Below are positions 1-5,943 of a stretch of DNA of 7,555 nucleotides, piece after piece. The stretch spans positions 1-7,555 of the forward strand of contig JBEKLJ010000178.1 of the NCBI GenBank assembly GCA_050010255.1. The letters run 5' to 3'. How positions within the stretch are numbered: position 1 is the stretch's first letter; every line of letters starts with the position of its first letter. Both the position numbers and the translations under genes were made by a program. Origin of the DNA: JBEKLJ01 sp050010255. Lineage in GTDB: Bacteria > Acidobacteriota > Terriglobia > Bryobacterales > Bryobacteraceae. The notes under the pieces were generated by a model. It saw only the letters and a program-made list of their open reading frames with translations, searched no databases and was not told the origin of the DNA.

Positions 1-1120
1 ACCCCAGGCCGCGCACGTCGCCGACGTTGGGGAAGCGTTCCGGCCACCGCTTCAGCCGCTTCATCATGTGCGCTCCCACGCGGGCGGCGTTGGCGATCAA
101 CCCGGACTCAAGCAATGCGAGCGTCTCCAGCCCCGCGGCCACCGAGACCGGGTTGCCGCCGAACGTCGAGGCCTGCGCCCCCGGCTTCCAGCTCATCAGG
201 TCCGCCCGCGCGATCACCGCGCTCAGCGGCATGCCGCTGGCGATTCCCTTGGCCGCCGTCAGGATGTCCGGCGCCGCGCCGAAGTGCTCCGCGGCCCAGA
301 GCTTGCCCGTGCGGCCCATGCCGCACTGCACCTCGTCGAAGACGAGCAGGATACCGTGGGAGCGCGCCAGCCGGGCCAGTTCGTCGAAGAAGCGCTTGGG
401 AGGAACGATGTAGCCGCCCTCGCCCTGCACCGGCTCGACGACGATGGCCGCAACTTCCTCGGGCGGCGCCACCGTCCGAAAGAGCTGCTCAATCGCCTGG
501 ATGGAGCGCTCGACGGCGTCCTCCGGCCCCTGGCGGTAGGGGTCGGGATAAGGGACGTGGAACACGCCGGGGAGTAGCGGGCCGAAGCCGCGCCGCTGCA
601 CCGGCTTGCTGGCCGTCAGCGACAGCGCGCCCAGGGTGCGCCCGTGGAAGGCGCCCAGGAACGCGATGAACTTCTCGCGGCGAGTGGCGTAGCGCGCCAG
701 CTTCATCGCCGCCTCGATGGCCTCGGCGCCGGAGTTGCCGAAGTAGACCCGGCGCGGGCCGCCGCCCGGTGCGCTGGCGGCCAGCCGCTCGGCCAGCTCG
801 ACCATGTTCTCGTAGTAGAAGTCGGTGCCCGACATGTGAATCAGCCGGGCGCTCTGCTTCTGAATCGCCTCCACCACACTGGGGTGGCAATGGCCGGTCG
901 ATACGACGGCGATTCCCGCGTTGAAGTCCAGGAAACGATTGCCGTCCACGTCCTCGACCATGGCGCCCTGGCCGCGCGCCACAACCAGCGGGTACGGCCG
1001 CGTATACGAGGGCGACAGCACCGCGCGATCGCGCTCGATCACCGCACGCGCGCGCGGGCCGGGCAGCGGAGTGTGGATCGCGGGGAGATCCAGGCGGACG
1101 GTTTCGCTGATGGCATGCAT
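1..1120 (-). CDS. Class III PLP-dependent aminotransferase, acetylornithine/4-aminobutyrate aminotransferase family (3' end cut by window edge)
   Basis: I translated this gene by eye from ATG at 1120-1118; it stays open for 373 codons to the left edge, so the C-terminal part (by family length perhaps 60-80 residues) is missing. It is a fold-type I PLP enzyme, expected to be cytosolic, that moves amino groups from an omega- or alpha-amino acid to 2-oxoglutarate or another keto acid. Visible motifs: GHCHP (77-80 region), SGTDFYYENM (97-106), the phosphate-binding NSGAEA (129-134), FHGRT (158-162), the cofactor-binding Asp in VFDEVQ (D262), the Schiff-base lysine in TAAKGIASGMP (K291) and STFGGNP (318-324). 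The N-terminal stretch (PSYTRPYPLVV, near 38-47) resembles the subgroup often labelled 'acetyl ornithine aminotransferase family protein'. That subgroup includes GABA transaminases and archaeal omega-aminotransferases and amino-acid racemases. The substrate therefore cannot be assigned. The start is fixed by a strong Shine-Dalgarno. The gene is divergent from the YkgJ-family gene. Confidence 0.93.
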   Translation of the reverse strand, partial: MHAISETVRLDLPAIHTPLPGPRARAVIERDRAVLSPSYTRPYPLVVARGQGAMVEDVDGNRFLDFNAGIAVVSTGHCHPSVVEAIQKQSARLIHMSGTDFYYENMVELAERLAASAPGGGPRRVYFGNSGAEAIEAAMKLARYATRREKFIAFLGAFHGRTLGALSLTASKPVQRRGFGPLLPGVFHVPYPDPYRQGPEDAVERSIQAIEQLFRTVAPPEEVAAIVVEPVQGEGGYIVPPKRFFDELARLARSHGILLVFDEVQCGMGRTGKLWAAEHFGAAPDILTAAKGIASGMPLSAVIARADLMSWKPGAQASTFGGNPVSVAAGLETLALLESGLIANAARVGAHMMKRLKRWPERFPNVGDVRGLG

Positions 1121-1125
1121 GTGAA

Positions 1126-1132
1126 CCCTCCT
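1126..1132 (-). promoter_or_regulatory. Strong ribosome binding site of the aminotransferase
   Basis: The minus strand reads AGGAGGG, then a 5-nt spacer (TTCAC), then ATG at 1120. This is a near-consensus Shine-Dalgarno at good spacing and decides the start. It is much stronger than the sites before the other genes in the window. Confidence 0.85.
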
Positions 1133-1201
1133 CGAGCAATTCGGACTCTTGCCGCCGCGTCCAGACGGATTACGGCATGGCAGACAGACACTAGGAGAGG
1201 G

Positions 1202-1230
1202 ATTTCAGGAGGGTACTTAGTCGGAGCCAA
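1202..1230 (-). promoter_or_regulatory. Candidate sigma70-type promoter of the aminotransferase
   Basis: On the minus strand TTGGCT (1230-1225) is followed after exactly 17 nt by TGAAAT (1207-1202), about 80 nt upstream of the start codon. Both boxes match the consensus only partly (4 of 6 each). The spacing and location support it, but such matches arise by chance. Confidence 0.25.
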
Positions 1231-1236
1231 ACAGCC

Positions 1237-1255
1237 CCGGCCGGGCGGCGGCCGG
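1237..1255. repeat. Perfect GC hairpin in the divergent intergenic region
   Basis: CCGGCCG (1237-1243) and CGGCCGG (1249-1255) form a perfect 7-bp stem with a 5-nt loop (GGCGG). No T-tract follows on either strand, so it does not look like an intrinsic terminator. It lies upstream of the candidate aminotransferase promoter. It may be only a by-product of high GC content. Confidence 0.5.
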
Positions 1256-1287
1256 CAGCAGCGTACTCATACTTCCAATGTACCGCC

Positions 1288-1313
1288 GTTTTGGGGAGTT
1301 GGCACGCCAAAAC
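1288..1313. repeat. Inverted repeat GTTTTGG-N12-CCAAAAC upstream of the YkgJ-family gene
   Basis: Perfect 7-bp arms lie at 1288-1294 and 1307-1313, with the second arm ending 39 bp before the YkgJ-family start. A second, nested inverted repeat, TTGGC-AC-GCCAA (1299-1310), shares the right arm, so two alternative pairings are possible. The arms are A/T-rich in a GC-rich region, as is common for operators. A regulator-binding site between the two divergent genes is an inference; no known operator is recognised. Confidence 0.45.
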
Positions 1314-1338
1314 ACCGCCTCAAGTGCGGGCTAAGGTC

Positions 1339-1344
1339 TATTCT
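1339..1344 (+). promoter_or_regulatory. Candidate -10 box for a leaderless YkgJ-family transcript
   Basis: TATTCT ends 8 nt before the ATG at 1353, which would put the transcription start at or within a couple of bases of the start codon. No Shine-Dalgarno is visible before this ATG, and an in-frame TAA at 1332-1334 excludes a longer protein. I found no convincing -35 box at 16-18 nt. Confidence 0.3.
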
Positions 1345-1352
1345 GGACTCTG

Positions 1353-1844
1353 ATGGACGGCTTCCGCTTCGTCTGCCTGCGCGGCTGCACCTCCTGCTGC
1401 CGCCAGCAAGGCTTCGTCTACTTGACCGAGAACGACCTCCGGCGCGCGGCCAGGCTCCTGCGCACGACCGCGGCGGCGTTCGAGAAGAAGTACGTCTACC
1501 GGACCCGCCACCTGCTCCGGCTGCGCAAGCCGCGCCGCAGGCAGTGCCCGTTCCTGGTGGAGGAGGGCTGCGGCATCCACGCCGCCAAGCCGACCCAGTG
1601 CCGCGCCTTCCCGTTCTGGCCCGAGGCGATGGCCTCACACGAGGCCTGGAGCGAGACGGCGGCCTGCTGCCCCGGCATCGGCGCCGGCCCGCCGGTCAGC
1701 CGGGGCGCCGCGCTGCGGATCGCGGCCGAGATGCGCGAGGCATACGCCGGGGCTTACGGGGACCGAACCCGGCCAGCCCGGCTCGCTACGCGACGAATCG
1801 CGCCAGGCGCGTCAGGAGCGACTGCGGGACATCCGCCTCGATAA
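1353..1844 (+). CDS. YkgJ family cysteine-cluster protein (putative Zn/Fe-binding)
   Basis: The predicted 163-aa protein carries the YkgJ/CxxCxxCC-type metal-binding pattern: C8, C12, C15-C16, then C65 in QCPFL, C73 in CGIH, C83 in TQCRAFPFWPE, and C105-C106. The order (Cys cluster, VYLTENDLRR helix, CPFL, CGIHAAKPTQCR, PFWP) is typical of this family, which is thought to chelate zinc or an iron-sulfur cluster; its biochemical role is unknown. No signal peptide or membrane segment is seen, so it is probably cytoplasmic. The recognisable domain ends near residue 130. The last 30 or so residues (Arg, Ala, Pro and Gly rich) resemble nothing and are encoded largely where the gene overlaps hflX, so they may be a run-on tail. 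The ATG is the only sensible start because an in-frame stop lies 21 bp upstream. No ribosome binding site is visible. Confidence 0.88.
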   Translation: MDGFRFVCLRGCTSCCRQQGFVYLTENDLRRAARLLRTTAAAFEKKYVYRTRHLLRLRKPRRRQCPFLVEEGCGIHAAKPTQCRAFPFWPEAMASHEAWSETAACCPGIGAGPPVSRGAALRIAAEMREAYAGAYGDRTRPARLATRRIAPGASGATAGHPPR

Positions 1845-3105
1845 GGCAGTCCTCGCCCTGGTAGCGCAGCCGCGCCACCCGGCCGAGCTCGTGGAGCAGG
1901 TTGATCGCCGCGCCGTCCCCCGCCGGGACCCGGAAGGTGGCGCGGGTCAGTGGATCGAACGGCAGGACCGCATCGATGACCGCTAGCAGCCGCTCCAGCC
2001 CCGCCCCGGTGCGGGCCGAGACAGCGACCGCGCCGGTCTGGCTCTTCAGCTCCGCCACGCCGGCCAGTCTCCGGCACAGGGCATCCGCGTCGGCCTCGCC
2101 TTGCGGCAGCAGATCGGTCTTGTTCAGCACGAGCAAGTGCGGCGTGGCCTGGACGCCGATATCCGCCAGCACCTTCCAGACCTCGGCCGTCTGCTGCTCG
2201 GCGCGCGGCGAGGAGACATCGATGACGTGCAGCACCAGCGAGGCCTCCCTCACTTCCTCCAGCGTGGCGCGGAAGGCCTTCACCAGGTCCACGGGCAGGC
2301 CGCGGATGAACCCGACCGTGTCGCTCAGCAGCATGCGCCTCCGGGAGGGCAAGACGATGGCGCGAACGGTCGGGTCCAGCGTGGCGAACATCCGAGCGTC
2401 GGTCAGCACCGCCGCCCCGGTCAGCCGGTTGAAGAGCGTCGATTTTCCGGCGTTGGTGTAGCCCACCAGCGCGGCCGTGGCGAGCGGGATCGCCTGCCGC
2501 TGCCGCCGCTGCACCGCGCGGCCGGAGCGGACGCCCTCCAGGTCGCGCCCGATCTTGCGGAGGCGGCGGAAGACCCGCCGGCGGTCGGTCTCGAGCTGGG
2601 TCTCGCCCGGTCCCCGCGTGCCGATACCGCCGCCCAGGCGCGACATCTCCACGCCTCGGCCGGACAGGCGCGGCAGCATGTAGTTCAACTGCGCCAGCTC
2701 GACTTGCAGTTGCCCTTCCCGGGTGCGGGCCCGCCGGGCGAAGATGTCCAGGATGAGCTGGGTGCGGTCAATGACCTTGCAGTCGAGGAGGCGCTCGAGG
2801 TTGCGCTGCTGGGTGGGGGTCAGGTCGCGGTCGAAGATGACCAAGTCAACCCGCTCCGCCTTCGCCCTTCCGGCCAGCTCATCCACTTTGCCGGATCCGA
2901 TCAGGGTGGCGGCTTCCGGCCGGTCCCGGCTTTGCAGAACCGCGTCCAGAACCTCGGCGCCCGCGCTGGCAGCCAGCGCTGCGAGTTCCTGAAGGGATTC
3001 CTCCGACGTGCAGCCCGCTTGGCCGGCGACGCCACGGCTCCGCGCGCGGCCCCGCAGTTCCAGACCGATCAGCAGCGCCCGCTCGCGCCCTGTCTCCCCT
3101 GGCAG
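1786..3105 (-). CDS. hflX: GTPase HflX (ribosome-associated, stress-linked), apparent CTG start
   Basis: HflX is an Obg-related GTPase that binds the 50S subunit and, in studied bacteria, splits stalled ribosomes during heat or antibiotic stress. With a CTG start at 3105-3103 the protein is 439 aa, close to the usual size of about 430. The N-terminal domain includes ERALLIGLELRG and TLIGSGKVDELA. The HflX signature GGGIGTRGPGETQLETDRR is at 158-176. The G motifs are G1 GYTNAGKST (215-223), G2 Thr in DPTVRAI, G3 DTVGF (262-266), G4 NKTD (328-331) and G5 SARTG (363-367). In-frame GTG at 2886 would remove the first 73 residues, including half of the conserved N-domain, so I reject it as the start. 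No ATG, GTG or TTG occurs in frame between the upstream in-frame stop (3354-3352) and 2889. The CTG has a GGAGG seven bases upstream and begins 2 nt after the hfq stop, suggesting coupled translation. Its 3' end overlaps the convergent YkgJ-family gene by 59 bp. Confidence 0.95.
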   Translation of the reverse strand: MPGETGRERALLIGLELRGRARSRGVAGQAGCTSEESLQELAALAASAGAEVLDAVLQSRDRPEAATLIGSGKVDELAGRAKAERVDLVIFDRDLTPTQQRNLERLLDCKVIDRTQLILDIFARRARTREGQLQVELAQLNYMLPRLSGRGVEMSRLGGGIGTRGPGETQLETDRRRVFRRLRKIGRDLEGVRSGRAVQRRQRQAIPLATAALVGYTNAGKSTLFNRLTGAAVLTDARMFATLDPTVRAIVLPSRRRMLLSDTVGFIRGLPVDLVKAFRATLEEVREASLVLHVIDVSSPRAEQQTAEVWKVLADIGVQATPHLLVLNKTDLLPQGEADADALCRRLAGVAELKSQTGAVAVSARTGAGLERLLAVIDAVLPFDPLTRATFRVPAGDGAAINLLHELGRVARLRYQGEDCLIEADVPQSLLTRLARFVA

Positions 3106-3107
3106 CG

Positions 3108-3410
3108 TCAGCCCTCCGGCGACTCGCCCGCGGCCGGTGCAGCGGCGGGCGGCGGAGTCCCGCCGCTGGCTACCTGCGAGAAACCCGCCGCGAAGCTGTG
3201 GCCCGCCTTCGAAACCACCACGGTCGAGATGGCGTGCTTGAAGATCAGTTGCTCCTGGCTGTTGGATTCCAGGATGAGCGAGTACTTGTCGAAGCTCTTG
3301 ATCCGCCCTGATAGCTTCACACCGCTCATCAGGTAAATCGTCAGGAAGGTCTTATCCTTCCTGGCATTGTTCAGGAAGGCTTCCTGGATGTTCTGCGCCG
3401 GCTTATCCAT
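3108..3410 (-). CDS. hfq: RNA chaperone Hfq
   Basis: Hfq is an Sm-like hexameric RNA chaperone that pairs small RNAs with mRNAs in the cytoplasm. The 100-aa product has the full fold: an N-terminal helix (QEAFLNNARKDK) with the proximal-face Gln at Q9 and FLN at 12-14; a lateral rim patch R17-K18-D19-K20; Sm1 (TFLTIYLMSGVKLSGRIKSFDKYSLIL); and Sm2 with FKHAISTVV. The usual YKH triad of Sm2 is FKH here, a conservative change also common outside Proteobacteria as I recall. The C-terminal tail is short and Ala/Pro/Gly-rich, ending in GESPEG. It is shorter than the E. coli tail, with only two acidic residues near the tip. The ATG at 3410 has AGGA six bases upstream; a longer in-frame reading (from 3584) overlaps the upstream gene and has no Hfq homology. 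The gene sits 113 bp after the DksA-like gene and 2 nt before hflX, the conserved hfq-hflX pairing. Confidence 0.97.
   Translation of the reverse strand: MDKPAQNIQEAFLNNARKDKTFLTIYLMSGVKLSGRIKSFDKYSLILESNSQEQLIFKHAISTVVVSKAGHSFAAGFSQVASGGTPPPAAAPAAGESPEG
3113..3117 (-). promoter_or_regulatory. Ribosome binding site of hflX inside the hfq 3' end
   Basis: The minus strand reads GGAGG within the last hfq codons (Pro-Glu-Gly), then 7 nt (GCTGACG, containing the hfq TGA), then CTG at 3105. The spacing is ideal for that CTG. A second CTG at 3111-3109 overlaps the stop but lies only 1 nt from the GGAGG, so it is unlikely. This site is the main argument for the non-canonical start. Confidence 0.65.
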
Positions 3411-3416
3411 TATGTT

Positions 3417-3422
3417 TCCTTT
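3417..3422 (-). promoter_or_regulatory. Ribosome binding site of hfq
   Basis: The minus strand reads AAAGGA, a 6-nt spacer (AACATA), then ATG at 3410. This fixes the Hfq start at MDKPAQN. Confidence 0.7.
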
Positions 3423-3472
3423 GGCCCGGGAGGGTTCTTGCTTTGCCAGCCTGCGGCCCAGCGCCGACTGCG

Positions 3473-3478
3473 ATTTTA
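3473..3478 (-). promoter_or_regulatory. Candidate -10 box of an hfq promoter
   Basis: The minus strand reads TAAAAT (5 of 6 consensus bases), preceded by TG, inside the DksA-like/hfq intergenic gap. It would give an untranslated leader of about 55 nt. No good -35 box is found 15-18 nt upstream, so the match rests on the -10 alone. If real, hfq-hflX can be transcribed independently of the DksA-like gene. Confidence 0.35.
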
Positions 3479-3503
3479 CACCAAAACGGTGCGAGCGAGC
3501 ACC
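3478..3503 (-). repeat. Mutually exclusive small hairpins between the DksA-like gene and hfq
   Basis: On the minus strand GGTGC (3503-3499), TCGCTC, GCACC (3492-3488) can form a 5-bp stem followed directly by GTTTTGG, a weak terminator-like arrangement. The same GCACC can pair instead with the downstream GGTGT (3482-3478) across the loop GTTTT, with one G-U pair. The T-tract is short and the stem is only 5 bp, so efficient termination is doubtful. Confidence 0.3.
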
Positions 3504-3523
3504 TGCCGCAGGCCCGGGCGCGC

Positions 3524-3916
3524 TCAGATGTCGGACGGGTCCCGGCCCGCGGCCTCCTCGCAGCGCCGGCAGAACTTCGCCCAAGGCACGGCGTCAAGCC
3601 GTTTTTCCGAGATCGGCTCCCGGCACTCCCGGCACGTGCCGAAGGCGCCGTCTTGGATGCGGCGCAGCGCTTCCTCGACGGCGCGCAACAGCTCGATCTC
3701 CAACCGGTTCTGGTTGAGGAACAGCCACTCGTCGTGGCTCTTCTGAGACCAGTCGCCGGAGTCCAGCGGGTCTTCAGGACGGTGGACGATCTCGGCCACC
3801 CGGTTGGCGGAGAGTCCCAGCCGGACCTCGTCCGCCTTCCGCTGGAGCAACTGGGCATAGTCCTCGAGCCGGGCGGGCGTAATCCGCCGGGCGAGCTCCT
3901 TGAATGCTGCTGCCAT
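3524..3916 (-). CDS. TraR/DksA-family C4 zinc-finger protein
   Basis: The 130-aa protein ends in a C4 zinc finger of TraR/DksA type: FGTCREC (C95, C98) and AKFCRRC (C116, C119), with the family-typical EALRRIQDGAFGTC...EPISEKRLDAVPWAKFC. DksA-like proteins enter the RNA polymerase secondary channel and, often with ppGpp, tune stress and growth transcription. The long helices on both sides of a tip-like segment (DPLDSGDW, 49-56) fit the coiled-coil arm. The exact DxxDxA tip motif of E. coli DksA is not intact, because the Ala is absent. True DksA function is therefore unproven and I give no symbol. I chose the ATG at 3916 because homology begins there. An in-frame ATG at 4096 would add 60 unrelated residues and cover the promoter; in-frame GTG at 3928 is possible. 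No Shine-Dalgarno is seen. The gene heads the hfq-hflX cluster and is divergent from polX. Confidence 0.88.
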   Translation of the reverse strand: MAAAFKELARRITPARLEDYAQLLQRKADEVRLGLSANRVAEIVHRPEDPLDSGDWSQKSHDEWLFLNQNRLEIELLRAVEEALRRIQDGAFGTCRECREPISEKRLDAVPWAKFCRRCEEAAGRDPSDI

Positions 3917-3931
3917 GGCGATGGTCACAAT

Positions 3932-3959
3932 AAAATAGCACGATTTCGCGCGAATGCAA
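3932..3959 (-). promoter_or_regulatory. Candidate promoter of the DksA-like gene, almost on the start codon
   Basis: On the minus strand TTGCAT (3959-3954), a 16-nt spacer, then TATTTT (3937-3932). This A/T-rich island stands out in GC-rich DNA. The predicted transcription start, 6-8 nt below the -10 box, is around 3925, about 10 nt before the ATG. The mRNA would have a very short leader or start near the alternative GTG at 3928. Confidence 0.45.
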
Positions 3960-3979
3960 GCGAAAATGCAGCGAAATGG
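3945..3979. repeat. GCGAA repeat cluster and TTCGCGCGAA palindrome over the DksA-like promoter
   Basis: Three imperfect direct repeats lie in tandem: GCGAATGCAA (3950-3959), GCGAAAATGCA (3960-3970) and GCGAAATGG (3971-3979), so they start 10 and 11 bp apart. An inverted GCGAA just before them makes a perfect 10-bp palindrome, TTCGCGCGAA (3945-3954). The cluster covers the candidate -35 box and spacer. Helical-turn spacing suits a protein-binding site; the binding protein is unknown. Confidence 0.5.
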
Positions 3980-4028
3980 CGGGTTGCCCGATGGTACCTC
4001 CGGGGACGTCCGCCGGCCTCTGGTTCCA

Positions 4029-4044
4029 GGCGCCCCGGGGCGCC
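4029..4044. repeat. Perfect 16-bp palindrome between the DksA-like gene and polX
   Basis: GGCGCCCCGGGGCGCC is fully self-complementary (8-bp arms, no spacer). It lies 82 bp upstream of the polX start. An 8-bp palindrome GGACGTCC (4004-4011) and a CCGGC/GCCGG inverted repeat (4044-4060) flank it. It could be a binding site or a GC-driven coincidence. I see no convincing polX promoter in the surrounding 4045-4125 stretch. Confidence 0.5.
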
Positions 4045-4125
4045 CGGCCGACGCAGCCGGCGGAACGACGGAGCACTGCGTAGGGATTATGGGCATCCGG
4101 ACCCGCCCGGTGCGAGAATCGGAGC

Positions 4126-5843
<1,718 letters not shown>

Positions 5844-5859
<16 letters not shown>

Positions 5860-5878
5860 CGTGTGACCCGTGGATCGA
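5844..5878 (+). repeat. Decaying tandem heptamer repeat across the polX stop codon
   Basis: Two perfect copies of GGCTCGT (5844-5850, 5851-5857) are followed in strict 7-bp phase by AGCGTGT, GACCCGT and GGATCGA, which keep 4, 5 and 5 of 7 consensus positions. The polX TAG begins with the last T of the second copy. The array encodes the last residues (ARGS) of PolX and extends into the 84-bp gap before the M16 gene. Confidence 0.55.
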
Positions 5879-5943
5879 AGCGGCCTCCGGCTGAGGTGAC
5901 CCACCGGGCGCACGCGACAGGCTGCCGGCCTCCCCGATCAGCC

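Noticed and set aside
489..1139. Minus-strand frame of 216 codons over the aminotransferase.
   Set aside because: It is a frame-shifted shadow with Arg/Pro-rich composition; the true frame from ATG 1120 shows all class III aminotransferase motifs.
1237..1255. GC hairpin as an intrinsic terminator.
   Set aside because: No T-tract follows on either strand, and it lies upstream of both divergent genes rather than after one.
644..1864. Plus-strand frame of 406 codons across the aminotransferase, the spacer and the YkgJ-family gene.
   Set aside because: It is antisense to one real gene and out of frame with another, and crosses an intergenic region with a strong ribosome binding site on the other strand.
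1786..2886. Shorter hflX starting at GTG 2886 (366 aa).
   Set aside because: It would start inside the conserved IGSGKVDELA motif and drop half of the HflX N-terminal domain, although upstream in-frame codons clearly encode that domain.
2101..3336. Long plus-strand reading frame of 411 codons opposite hflX and hfq.
   Set aside because: It is antisense to two unmistakable genes, low-complexity (Arg, Gln, Gly, Ala rich) and matches no family; long antisense frames are expected at this GC content.
3524..4096. 190-aa version of the DksA-like protein starting at 4096.
   Set aside because: The extra 60 residues have no family similarity and are encoded by the A/T-rich promoter-like region and GC palindrome.
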